Part shown: positions 55,011-64,000 of the stretch, piece by piece
Layout: every line of letters begins with the position of its first letter
Numbering within the stretch: the stretch's first letter is position 1
Translations under genes and position numbers: made by a program
The notes under the pieces: model-generated
What the model was told of the DNA's origin: nothing
What the model saw: the letters and a program-made list of their open reading frames with translations, nothing else
The model's database searches: none
Assembly: GCA_937870795.1 (NCBI GenBank)
Contig: CALMWS010000077.1
Location: 1-64,000, forward strand
From: an uncultured Bacteroidota bacterium
GTDB lineage: Bacteria; Bacteroidota; Bacteroidia; Chitinophagales; Saprospiraceae
Direction of reading: 5' to 3'
DNA length: 64,000 bases

Positions 55011-55368
55011 ATAATTTTTTCCCTTATTTTTTTTATTGCTTTAGAATGTCAAATATTTGACATTACAACTATTCGTTAGTCTTACTGAATAACTGGTGAA
55101 TTTAATATTAACAAATATTTTTATGTGTATATATTAGTAGCATAAGACATTGCCAGTGAAATGTAAATTTCTTTGCACCCAATTTTTTTTGAATGTCATT
55201 GTTTTTACATTTCTATAAATAGTTACTTTTTGCCTTAGGGGCTCACTTCATTTCTCTGTCCATATCATGTACATAGTGTGAAGTAAGCTTTCGGAGTTTC
55301 CGAAATATTAAGTCGTAGTATGTATAGGCTTCTCGAAGCCACCAAAACTTACTTAAAAGCACAATATT
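55011..55368 (+). promoter_or_regulatory. Intergenic and leader region upstream of gene 6
   Basis: 358 bp, AT-rich, no gene. T-rich stretches follow the gene 5 stop directly (about 55015-55040). Then comes a perfect 20-bp palindrome at 55045-55064, and a looser AATGT / ACATT pair (55192-55196, 55207-55211). Closer to the start are two short perfect hairpins: TTTCGGA-GTT-TCCGAAA (55289-55305) and GGCTTC-TC-GAAGCC (55327-55340). The last ends 28 bases before the chosen start and could affect translation initiation. A promoter probably lies in this gap, but I found no clean match to the TAnnTTTG / TTTG elements of Bacteroidota. Confidence 0.5.
55045..55064. promoter_or_regulatory. Perfect 20-bp palindrome, candidate operator
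   Basis: AATGTCAAATATTTGACATT reads identically on both strands. Its left 13 bases recur exactly upstream of gene 5 (39858-39870), and its inner TGTCAAATAT recurs again at 39828-39837. Its symmetry and repetition before two paralogous genes suggest a dimeric regulator site. As an RNA hairpin it would have only a weak A/T-rich centre and no T-run, so a terminator is less likely. Confidence 0.5.
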
Positions 55369-58300
55369 TTGGAACAGCTAGCACAAGCATGTGGTATTAC
55401 CACATTATGGAAAAAGTCAATTGCCTTTACAATGGCAACATTCTTCCTGGGAGCACTCCTCGCTCAGAATCCTATTTCAGGAAATCAGGGATTTCAAATC
55501 ATCACAGAAGGAAACTTTACCTCGGCAGGTTCGCACCACATCCATGGTCCGCTTGCAGTAGGTGGCAACCTCGTTATCAACACAGCGGCCACCAGTGAGG
55601 TAAATATGGACAATGTGGGCTCCTATGTATTTCCGGGAGATGGAAGTACCACCACTGGTCTGCTCGTTGCAGGAAGTGTAACCTGGACAACAGGAAACAT
55701 GAACGTGTTGAGTGGTAAATACATCCACATTGGCAACAGCACAGGGTCTCTCTCTGGTGATAATGGCAACAACAGCAATACCCAGGTTTATCCTTCAGGT
55801 GCTTCTTATAACAATGCCAAAAGAATTACCGGTACCATCGACCAGACTCCTAGCCCGGCTGTTTTTCAAAGTGGTGGCTTTGATTTTGCTACTCTGTTTG
55901 ATACATACAGAAACAACTCATTTGGTTTGTCAAACTGTACGGGTAATGTGCAACTCTATAATGCCAGCAACGTTGCCATTTCCGGTAATACGGTTTCAAC
56001 TGCACAGCCCGTTAAAATTACATCTTTGATAAATGGGGTAAACCATTTAAAACTTACTACCACTTCTCTCAATAACATCACTGAGTTAAAATTTGAAGGA
56101 ACCGGTATTCCCAGTGCCTCCAAAATTTTGATCATTACGGTAAACATTACAGCCAACTTTACCTGGAGCAATAGCAATATGCCCGGTATTTCAAATGGAG
56201 AGGCACCATACATTCTTTGGAATTTCTATGGTGCATCAACATTTAACCTTACAGTGAATACGGCAAGTCTTATCTACGGCACCATCTTTGCACCATCTAT
56301 GAATTTGATAAAAACCGGAACCGGTGACATCGATGGTAACATCATTGCCAAAACAGCTTCATTGGGACTCGGTGAAATCCACTTTTATCCTTTCAATGCA
56401 AGTGCTCCCAATTGTTGTTCCAACGTCACTGTTGCCGGCACCATCGCTGGGGACGAATCCGGGCTTTGTGGTTTTGACCCCGCTGCTACCACAAGTTCTG
56501 TGAGTGCATCAGGGGGTACAGGTACCCTGGAATACCGTTGGGAACAATCCACCGATAACTGGTTAACCTTTAGTGAAATCAGTGGTGCAACTTCTACAAC
56601 ATACAATCCCGGTGTTATTTATCAAACCACCAAATACAGGAGAAAGGCACGAAGAAGAGGTTGCGACACCTGGGCATATTCCAATGTTGTTACCAAAACC
56701 ATTTCCAATATGCCAACGGCTAATGCAGGTGTTGATCAGTCACAATGTGAAAATGGATTTTTTGAACTAACCGGTAACACTCCATTATCAGGACAAACTT
56801 CATCATGGAGTGTGGTTAGCGGTACGGTATACAATTATACAGGTTATTCAAGTCCTTCTGTGGATGTATCACTCCCTACCGGTACCACAGCAACACTTAG
56901 ATATTCAGTGGTAAATGGCCTTTGTACAGCAACCGACGATGTTGTGATCACCAATACTACAGGATGTAGTACGTCTTGTGTAAATCCAATTAATAGAAAC
57001 GGTGATCTTGAAACCGAGGGTTCTGCTACCAACTTTAACCTGACTTTCAACTCCACTCCCGCTCTTCTCATTACATCAACCGTTGCTCCTCCTTATTGGT
57101 CAGAAAGATATGGAACCAATGCAACCAACACTTCTACTTTTCAGGGAGCTTTCTACTTAAAAAAGACAGGTACTTCCAGTGACCCCCATGGTGGCACACA
57201 CATGATTTACCTTAATGGTGGCAGTTTTTGTTTGTCATCACTTGCTACCAATGCCAATGTGCAATGTGGCAAGACCTATAAATTTTCTGCATGGATTGCA
57301 GCTTATACCAATGGAGCAACTCAATATGACGCTACCTTTGCCTTCGAGCATTCTTCTTCATCACCGGCCAACTCATATTCAAGTAAAATAGAATTGGTAG
57401 CTCCAAAAAGTAATTCTTGGAATGACCTCAATTGGCAGCGATACGAATTTCTGATTACCATTCCTTACAATGGTATGACTTATGCTGACTTTTATTTTAC
57501 CAGCTATGATGCTACCAAAGGCTTTTTGATTGATGATGTTTGTATTACGGAAGTAAGCGCAGGCTCAACCGCTGCTGTTGGTCTCGATCAGTTTGGTTGC
57601 TCCAATACTTTTGTTCTATCTGCCACTGCACCAGCATCTGGCTATACTGGCACCTGGTCAGTCAATAGTGGTAGTGCAACTTTGTCAAGCACTACTTCTT
57701 TGACCCCAACTGCCACCATTACTTCAGGTAGTGCGGCGAGTTTCAAATATACAGTGACCAATGGTACTTGTACCTCCATTGACAGAGTAAACGTTGGGTA
57801 CACCACTGGCACACCGGTTTCTGTCAACAGCGCCACTATTTGTGCCGGATCATCAACAACACTCACTGCCACAGGCTGTGCTTCCAGTTTAACCTGGTCA
57901 ACTGGAGCTACTACATCTTCTATAACAGTTTCACCCGCTTCAACTACCAGCTATTCTGTAACATGCACCCCTGCATCTTCATCCAATCTGGTATTAAATA
58001 GCGGTTTTGAATCTGCCACCAATTTCCAGAACTGGAGCAATTGGGCGCTTTCTACAATTACCACAACAGCCGGAGAATACCGCACAGGTAGTAAAGGTGC
58101 CAAAGTTGATGGTACTACAGATTGGGCCGGCTTTGGGCAGGACGTTTCTGTTTCCCCGGGTCAATACCTAACCATTTCTTTCTGGGCACGCACTACCAAC
58201 CCGGGAGCAAATCCAATTGTAAGTTATAATTTTTTCAACTCTGCCTGGGCCGAATTGCAGAGTATTCACAGCACAGCCGTTACTTCTGGTACTTTCACAA

Positions 58301-61300
58301 AATATACAATGACCGCAGTTGCGCCTCCTAATGCCGCCTGGATGCAAATATCAGCTGCTACAGACAAGGGAGGTATCTTGTACATTGATGATGTTGAGGT
58401 AGTCAGAGCTACTGGCTGCATCTCTACTGCATCGGGTACTGTTACTGTTTCCAACGCTACCTTAACAATGGGTGCCCCCGTTGTAAGCGGTTGTATCGAT
58501 CACCCCATCCAGGACGTAGCTACCGTTTCTGTACCAATCAGCTGGACCAATGCTCCATCAGGTGACAGAATCAGAGTCATGCTCAACAATAAAATTGAAT
58601 TGATCGATGTGGCTGCAGGTGCTACTTCTCCACAAACCATTGTGTTTGTGGTGCCTGCCAATGGCCTAGCCAACCAAACCGTTACAGCTTCCTGGATCAA
58701 TACCACAGGCTGCAATGCTTCAAGAACTTTTAATGCTCCTGTAGCTTGTACCAGCAATACCTTGAATTGTAACATTCTATACTTGTGTGGCCTCGACAAG
58801 CCATCAGATGGTGATGCTTGGGATCACGGCTTTATCGATTACTTCGATGAAATCAATGCGGGTACCGTTACCCCTGTTTTGGTAAAACCCGATGCTTCTG
58901 GTTATGGAACTTACGATCCAAATACCAACACAGCTATGACCATAAACTTTAGCAATTACAAAATGATTGTTTTGTCTGCAACCACTGAAGGTTATGTTTC
59001 TACCGATTTGAAAAACTTCCTTAAAAATTATACAGGGGGCATCCTCAATATGAACTATGAAATGTTGGATGACCTAGGCATGATACCAGGTACCGGCGAA
59101 GCTTACTGGTCATCAACTGCTTATATCGACAATGCAACCGCCTTGGATATTTACAATTTTGATAACTACGGAGCATGGTCATCCAATGTATTCACAGGAG
59201 GTGATTATAAAGCCGGAGCTTCTGCATACTTATGGGCCGCAGCTGGCAATGCCAATTCGGGGGTAGATGGTATAGGCTTCAATTACGAAGCACATGAATT
59301 GTCAGGCACCATCTCTACTACCCACGGAGCCAGAGTCCACCTCGGCTATCACATGAATGGCTTCTATGCCAACGCAAGCAATGGAGGTGCCTTGCCGGCT
59401 CCTGCTTCTTCTTATTTCCATCCCACAAAACACCTTTCACTGGGTGGAAAATCTTATCTGGAAAGATCCATCCTGGAAGCTGTAGGTGGCTGTCAGGATG
59501 AAATATGCAACAACGGCATCGATGATGATGGTGACGGTCTTGAAGACTGTGCCGACCCCGATTGTGGCCTTATCACCAATCGTGAATTTGATGAAAGTAC
59601 CACAGGCTGGCAATTGTATGTGCAATCAGGCAATGCAGCTACTTTTACCATAGATAAAACAACACAACTATCGGGCATGAATTCTGCTAAGGTGGTGGTT
59701 TCTACAACTCAAAACGGAACCGATTGGCACGTTCAGCTGGCACAAGCCGGCAAAACGCTAGTCGCAGGTACTAAATATACGGTTACTTTTTCTGCCAAAG
59801 CTTCTACTTCAAGACTGGCTTCAGTGGCCCTTCAATTGGGGGCCTCTCCATACACCAATTATTTTAACCAGAGTTTTACACTTACTACTTCACTACAACA
59901 GTTCTCATTTGATTTTACAGCATCAACAAGTATTTCAAATGTTACATTCTTAATTAACCTTGCCAAAGCCACTGGTACCATCTACATCGACAATGTACAA
60001 GTGAAAGAAAGATGTGAAGTATGTAACAACGGTCTGGATGACGATGGCGACGGCTTTATAGATGCTCTCGATACAGATTGTAACTCTTGTGAATTCGTTG
60101 GACAAAACCTTGTAACCAACGGTGATTTTGAGGCCGGAAACACTGGCTTTGTTTCTGACTATTCCTATACAAGCCCATCTTTGATGTGTGGCAACTGGGG
60201 TATTTATAGCATCGTAAGCAGGATTACAGAAGTGGGTGCTCCGCTTGGTTGTAACAACACCATCTGGGCAGCAGCAGATAGGAATGGAGCAGGTGGCAAA
60301 TTTATGCTCATCGATCCAAGTGCTGCTACCGGTGTCAATGACCGCATCTGGTCTCAAACCGTAACCGTTTGCCCTAATACAGATTATGTATTTTCTGTAT
60401 GGACAAAAAATGTTTACTATTCTGAGGCAACAGGTTACTCTGGTGTTGATCCCAATTTCCAGTTTACCATCAATGGCATTGCCTTGAGCGGAGCGAACTT
60501 TATCATGCCACGTCAATTGAGATCAGATTCATTGAAATGGATTAAGGTACAGGGCACTTGGAATTCAGGTGCAGCTACCTCAGCCAATTTGCGCATTGCC
60601 AACATGATTCCGGGCAACTATGGCAATGACCTGGCCATCGACGATATTTATTTTGGTCTATGTGGTAAAACAGTGTCTATCACAACACCGGTAACTACCT
60701 TCTGTGAAGGCACCAACACCAATATCCAGGCAAACCTCGAAACCCTCAATTCCAACTGGTCATTTTATGAATGGCTCAAAGATGGCGTTGTTGTTGCTTC
60801 TGGTGCAACAGCCACTTCTTATCTGGCAACGGCTCCGGGTACTTACGTGCTGAGAGCATACAATACCAATAACAATTCTGGCTGTCCGCAGGCAAGTAAT
60901 TCTATTACCTTGTCCATGACACCTCGTCCAACAATAGGTTCATTAAGCGCCACCAACCTTTGTGTTGGAGGTACTGCAACCATTACGCCTACTACAGGAG
61001 GCACCTGGACATCCAGCAATACCGCCGTAGCAACCATTACCAATGCCGGTGCCATTACAGCAGTGGGCGCAGGTACAGCTACCTTTACGTTTACACAAAC
61101 TTCCAATGGCTGTGTTTCATTACCTACAGCAACTCTTACTGTTGCTGCAGATCCAACTGTTGCTGTAGGTGGTGCGGGCATTACAATTTGTTCAGGAGGC
61201 ACCGCATCCTTAAGCAGTGTTATTACCGGAGGCATTGGCACTACCACTTATATTTGGCAAAGCTCTCCTAATAACAGTACATGGACCACGATCTCTGGTG

Positions 61301-64000
61301 CAACAGCATCAACGTATACCACTCCCGCTCTAACTTCCAGTATGTATTACAAGGTATCCATTACCCAGACTGCTTCGGGCTGCGGTACTGCCGTGTCTGC
61401 AGCAGGTTTGGTCACTGTGGTAGCCGACCCATCTGTAACTACTTCCGGTGGCGGTGTAACTGTATGCGAAGGCTCAACCGTTACCCTCAACAGCAGCATT
61501 ACAGGTGGCACCGGCACTACTACCTACCAATGGCAGAGCAGTATAGACAATGCTACGTACAACAACATAAGCGGCGCAACCGCTGCCAGCTATACTACAC
61601 CAGCCCTCACTTCTTCGCTTTATTATAGAGTGTCAATTACACAAACGGGCATTGGTTGTGGCGCAACCACTTCCACCGGTTCATTGGTTACGGTCAATCC
61701 AAGACCTGTAGTTTCCATAACAGGTGCCAATCCAATTTGTGCGGGAGCAACAAGTTCTCTTTCACCCGCGAGCGGCGGTACCTGGACATCCAGCAATACA
61801 GCCGTAGCTACCATCAACAATTCAGGCGTTGTCACGGGTGTAGCTGCAGGAAGTGCTACTTTTACCTTTACCAACTCTACCACGGGCTGTGTTTCCAATG
61901 CTTCATCAGCCATCACAGTCAATGGCAAACCAACCGTTACCGTTACAGGACCTACCACCATCTGTACGGGTAGCACTACTACATTGTCTCCTACCACTGG
62001 AGGTACCTGGACATCAAGTAACGCCACAATTGCTACCGTTACCAACGCTGGGGTAGTGACAGGGCAATCTTCAGGCTCAGCTACTTTTACCTTTACACAA
62101 ACATCTACAGGTTGTGTTTCCAATCCCACAACCACTATTACCATAGGAGCAGGTCTTACTTCCAGCATCAACTACAATGGCTCGGTTTGTTTGACAGCCA
62201 CTTCTCAATTGACCGCCAACCGTACAGGGGGTACTTCACCATTTACCTATGCATGGACAGGCCCATCAGGATTTACAGGTAATGCACAAACAGTAAGCAT
62301 TACCCAAAGTGGTAATTACTACCTCACCATCACCGATGCTACAGGTTGTTTGTCTACTTCCAATGGCTTTGTTTACAGCCAGTTTATACCCAGCGCCACG
62401 GCTTTGCAAACCACCGTTTGCGAAGGTCAGACCGTTCAACTTTCTGCAAGCGGCACCAGTGCTACTGCTTACCAGTGGAGCTCAAATGCGGGTAATGCTA
62501 CTACTTCAACCGTAACCGTTACTCCTGCACTGCCTTCTTCAACGTATACTGTAACCGTAACCAATAACGTAGGTTGTACGGGTACTGCCAACTCAACCAT
62601 CAGTGTAAATGCCAAACCAACTGTAAGCATCACGGGGTCAAATTCTGTTTGTGTGGGTGCTACCACACAACTTTCTCCAACCACAGGTGGTACCTGGACA
62701 AGCTCAGATGGTTCCAAAGCCACAGTTACCAATTCCGGACTGGTTACAGCCTTATCTTCAGGCACTGTCAATTTTACTTTCACCTCATCATCTACTGGTT
62801 GTGTTTCTAACCCTACCGGCAATGTAACCATTAATGCTACACCCAATGCCGGTGTTGATCCCGGTTCATTGGATTGTTTTGAATCAGACGCAGTAACCAT
62901 GGGTGCTACAGGTTCAGGCACCTGGACTGTAGGTGCAGGAAGTGCAGGTACTGCAACCATTGTTAGCCCTACCAGCCCTACTTCAACCGTCAATAATTTC
63001 TCTACCTTTGGCAACTATTACATGGTATGGACCAACGCCCAGGGCTGTAGAGATACCGCCAAGGTGATGGTAAATGATGCTTGTGATTGCAATATATCAA
63101 ACAATACGATCACCACACCACCTACTTCTACCTTCTGTGTGAGCAGTGGAACTGTGACAATCAACGGCTCAAATCCTAACCCATCATCAGGTGTTTATCA
63201 ATGGATGTACTCTCTAAATGGAGGTGCGTACGCCAATGCCACCGGCATCAGCAATTTACAAAACTATACTACTCCATCTCTTGGTGTAGGTACCCACAAA
63301 TTCAAAAGGACTTACACCAAACTCACAGGTAAGGTATGTACGCTTGAAAGCAATGAAGTAACCATCATTGTCAACGGAAAACCCGTTATTACGCAGCCTG
63401 CACTCACTACACTTTGCCAGGGCAGTACTACCACCATAACCCCTTCGAGCGGAGGTACCTGGGTGAGCAGCAATGCAGCTGTGGCTACCATCAACAATAC
63501 AGGTACCATTACAGCCGTAGCAGCAGGTTCAGCTTCATTTACTTTTACCAATTCAACAACGGGCTGTGTGTCTGATGCAAGTAACGCTGTAACCGTGAAT
63601 GCAAGACCGGTGGTTTCTGCCCCATCACAAAATCTGTGTATGGGCAGCACCATGAGCCTCAACCCATCCAGCGGAGGTAGCTGGGCATCATCCAACCTGG
63701 GCATCGCAGCTGTTTCCAGCCAGGGAGTGGTTTCTCCTGTTGCTGTCGGTTCTGTCAACTTTACCTTTACTTCTTCAACTACAGGATGCAGCGCCAGCCT
63801 GCCAGCCGCCATCAATGTGCGTGGCTTGCCGGGTGTTACCATTGATTACAATGGTTCAATCTGCCTTACCGATACTTCCAAATTGAAAGCTATCATCACA
63901 GGAGGCAACGCGCCCTTCAACTACAGCTGGACAGGCCCTTCTTCCTTCACAGGCAGCCAGGCCATAGTGCCCATTACTGCAAATGGCAACTACTACCTTA
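55369..64000 (+). CDS. Giant choice-of-anchor A surface protein, paralogue of gene 5, 3'-truncated by the window
   Basis: At least 2877 codons, open to the window end. No ATG gives a normal signal peptide in this frame. The TTG at 55369 is chosen because it yields TTLWKKSIAFTMATFFLGALLAQ; the ATG at 55432 would remove the basic n-region. Order: choice-of-anchor A (about 32-347; HIHGPLAVGGNLVI), Ig module with YRRKARRRGC, jelly rolls (about 541-730 and 873-1018), ThuA-like domain (about 1133-1377), NGIDDDGDG loop, jelly roll, second NGLDDDGDG loop, and a fourth CBM-like domain (about 1579-1765; NLVTNGDFEAGNTGF) where gene 5 has an unrelated domain. Then BIG_2-like and QWQSS-type modules, a PKD dyad (62164-62613), the GTW plus CxC cassette (62840-63384), two more BIG_2-like units and the start of a second dyad. 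The C-terminus is unseen; by analogy it probably ends with the loop domain of genes 4 and 5. Confidence 0.92.
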   Translation, partial: MEQLAQACGITTLWKKSIAFTMATFFLGALLAQNPISGNQGFQIITEGNFTSAGSHHIHGPLAVGGNLVINTAATSEVNMDNVGSYVFPGDGSTTTGLLVAGSVTWTTGNMNVLSGKYIHIGNSTGSLSGDNGNNSNTQVYPSGASYNNAKRITGTIDQTPSPAVFQSGGFDFATLFDTYRNNSFGLSNCTGNVQLYNASNVAISGNTVSTAQPVKITSLINGVNHLKLTTTSLNNITELKFEGTGIPSASKILIITVNITANFTWSNSNMPGISNGEAPYILWNFYGASTFNLTVNTASLIYGTIFAPSMNLIKTGTGDIDGNIIAKTASLGLGEIHFYPFNASAPNCCSNVTVAGTIAGDESGLCGFDPAATTSSVSASGGTGTLEYRWEQSTDNWLTFSEISGATSTTYNPGVIYQTTKYRRKARRRGCDTWAYSNVVTKTISNMPTANAGVDQSQCENGFFELTGNTPLSGQTSSWSVVSGTVYNYTGYSSPSVDVSLPTGTTATLRYSVVNGLCTATDDVVITNTTGCSTSCVNPINRNGDLETEGSATNFNLTFNSTPALLITSTVAPPYWSERYGTNATNTSTFQGAFYLKKTGTSSDPHGGTHMIYLNGGSFCLSSLATNANVQCGKTYKFSAWIAAYTNGATQYDATFAFEHSSSSPANSYSSKIELVAPKSNSWNDLNWQRYEFLITIPYNGMTYADFYFTSYDATKGFLIDDVCITEVSAGSTAAVGLDQFGCSNTFVLSATAPASGYTGTWSVNSGSATLSSTTSLTPTATITSGSAASFKYTVTNGTCTSIDRVNVGYTTGTPVSVNSATICAGSSTTLTATGCASSLTWSTGATTSSITVSPASTTSYSVTCTPASSSNLVLNSGFESATNFQNWSNWALSTITTTAGEYRTGSKGAKVDGTTDWAGFGQDVSVSPGQYLTISFWARTTNPGANPIVSYNFFNSAWAELQSIHSTAVTSGTFTKYTMTAVAPPNAAWMQISAATDKGGILYIDDVEVVRATGCISTASGTVTVSNATLTMGAPVVSGCIDHPIQDVATVSVPISWTNAPSGDRIRVMLNNKIELIDVAAGATSPQTIVFVVPANGLANQTVTASWINTTGCNASRTFNAPVACTSNTLNCNILYLCGLDKPSDGDAWDHGFIDYFDEINAGTVTPVLVKPDASGYGTYDPNTNTAMTINFSNYKMIVLSATTEGYVSTDLKNFLKNYTGGILNMNYEMLDDLGMIPGTGEAYWSSTAYIDNATALDIYNFDNYGAWSSNVFTGGDYKAGASAYLWAAAGNANSGVDGIGFNYEAHELSGTISTTHGARVHLGYHMNGFYANASNGGALPAPASSYFHPTKHLSLGGKSYLERSILEAVGGCQDEICNNGIDDDGDGLEDCADPDCGLITNREFDESTTGWQLYVQSGNAATFTIDKTTQLSGMNSAKVVVSTTQNGTDWHVQLAQAGKTLVAGTKYTVTFSAKASTSRLASVALQLGASPYTNYFNQSFTLTTSLQQFSFDFTASTSISNVTFLINLAKATGTIYIDNVQVKERCEVCNNGLDDDGDGFIDALDTDCNSCEFVGQNLVTNGDFEAGNTGFVSDYSYTSPSLMCGNWGIYSIVSRITEVGAPLGCNNTIWAAADRNGAGGKFMLIDPSAATGVNDRIWSQTVTVCPNTDYVFSVWTKNVYYSEATGYSGVDPNFQFTINGIALSGANFIMPRQLRSDSLKWIKVQGTWNSGAATSANLRIANMIPGNYGNDLAIDDIYFGLCGKTVSITTPVTTFCEGTNTNIQANLETLNSNWSFYEWLKDGVVVASGATATSYLATAPGTYVLRAYNTNNNSGCPQASNSITLSMTPRPTIGSLSATNLCVGGTATITPTTGGTWTSSNTAVATITNAGAITAVGAGTATFTFTQTSNGCVSLPTATLTVAADPTVAVGGAGITICSGGTASLSSVITGGIGTTTYIWQSSPNNSTWTTISGATASTYTTPALTSSMYYKVSITQTASGCGTAVSAAGLVTVVADPSVTTSGGGVTVCEGSTVTLNSSITGGTGTTTYQWQSSIDNATYNNISGATAASYTTPALTSSLYYRVSITQTGIGCGATTSTGSLVTVNPRPVVSITGANPICAGATSSLSPASGGTWTSSNTAVATINNSGVVTGVAAGSATFTFTNSTTGCVSNASSAITVNGKPTVTVTGPTTICTGSTTTLSPTTGGTWTSSNATIATVTNAGVVTGQSSGSATFTFTQTSTGCVSNPTTTITIGAGLTSSINYNGSVCLTATSQLTANRTGGTSPFTYAWTGPSGFTGNAQTVSITQSGNYYLTITDATGCLSTSNGFVYSQFIPSATALQTTVCEGQTVQLSASGTSATAYQWSSNAGNATTSTVTVTPALPSSTYTVTVTNNVGCTGTANSTISVNAKPTVSITGSNSVCVGATTQLSPTTGGTWTSSDGSKATVTNSGLVTALSSGTVNFTFTSSSTGCVSNPTGNVTINATPNAGVDPGSLDCFESDAVTMGATGSGTWTVGAGSAGTATIVSPTSPTSTVNNFSTFGNYYMVWTNAQGCRDTAKVMVNDACDCNISNNTITTPPTSTFCVSSGTVTINGSNPNPSSGVYQWMYSLNGGAYANATGISNLQNYTTPSLGVGTHKFKRTYTKLTGKVCTLESNEVTIIVNGKPVITQPALTTLCQGSTTTITPSSGGTWVSSNAAVATINNTGTITAVAAGSASFTFTNSTTGCVSDASNAVTVNARPVVSAPSQNLCMGSTMSLNPSSGGSWASSNLGIAAVSSQGVVSPVAVGSVNFTFTSSTTGCSASLPAAINVRGLPGVTIDYNGSICLTDTSKLKAIITGGNAPFNYSWTGPSSFTGSQAIVPITANGNYYL
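58765..59496 (+). other. Embedded Rossmann-like (ThuA-like) domain in gene 6
   Basis: Paralogue of the gene 5 domain at 43338-44072. It conserves CNILYLCGLDKPSDGDAWD, VLVKPDASGYGTYDPN, MIVLSATTEGYVS, GGILNMNYEMLDDLG, RVHLGYHMNGFYANA and SSYFHPTKH. Conservation of the DGDAWDHGF, KPDASG, NMNY and HMNG-FYAN segments across both copies marks residues likely to form the functional surface. Family assignment rests on pattern recognition only. Confidence 0.55.

Noticed and set aside
55320..55598. Open frame from the ATG at 55320
   Set aside because: It is in a different frame from gene 6, runs as a shadow across the signal peptide and choice-of-anchor A coding region, and has no homology to the paralogues' starts.
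1..64000. tRNA, rRNA, insertion sequences, transposases or attachment sites
   Set aside because: None seen. Intergenic gaps are short or AT-rich without such structures, and no transposase or integrase motif appears in any real reading frame.

Overview
The window carries one kind of content from end to end: six consecutive, same-strand giant genes for secreted, multi-domain surface proteins, with no housekeeping gene, RNA gene, insertion sequence or CRISPR array. Classical C-terminal sorting domains of the type IX secretion system (T9SS; type A in gene 2, type B in gene 3), the choice-of-anchor A domain, and very long runs of Ig-like/BIG_2-like and PKD-like modules point to a Bacteroidota genome. 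The overall style (SNSPVCEGD-type repeats, NGIDDDGDG motifs, SdrD_B plus T9SS type A) suits the Saprospiria/Saprospiraceae, but that placement is inference.

Layout: gene 1 (1-4635, 5' end outside the window) ends a BIG_2-array protein. Gene 2 (4727-10186, 1819 aa) has a signal peptide, a distinctive N-domain, PKD/Ig modules, three cadherin-like modules, three SdrD_B-like modules and a T9SS type A tail. Gene 3 (10285-23418, 4377 aa) has the same N-domain as gene 2, about 40 Ig/PKD-like modules punctuated by six Cys-x-Cys modules, and a T9SS type B tail. Gene 4 (23627-39385, 5252 aa) and gene 5 (39933-55010, 5025 aa) both begin with a choice-of-anchor A domain and end with three cadherin-like modules plus a terminal domain carrying two EF-hand/dockerin-like loops, the same ending as gene 1. 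Gene 6 (55369-beyond 64000) is a tandem paralogue of gene 5 over about 1550 residues and then diverges.

The genes look like products of tandem duplication followed by shuffling of a small set of cassettes: N-terminal heads of two types, BIG_2 arrays, a PKD dyad, a GTWS-plus-CxC punctuation cassette, a three-cadherin cassette, and three kinds of C-terminus. They are probably exported with cleavable signal peptides and displayed on or released from the cell surface as long, disulfide-stabilised fibres or scaffolds for adhesion, gliding or polysaccharide binding. Strong or plausible hairpin terminators separate genes 1, 2 and 3, and long AT-rich gaps (about 550 and 360 bp) precede genes 5 and 6, so several independent transcription units are likely. 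Related AATGTC-type half-sites occur upstream of genes 4, 5 and 6, including a perfect 20-bp palindrome before gene 6.

Points most worth a second look are the unusual shared C-terminal loop domain, an embedded Rossmann-like (ThuA-like) alpha/beta domain in genes 5 and 6, a beta-helix-like insertion unique to gene 5, the cassette shuffling itself, and a start-site anomaly in gene 6 that would be resolved by a one-base change in an A5 tract.
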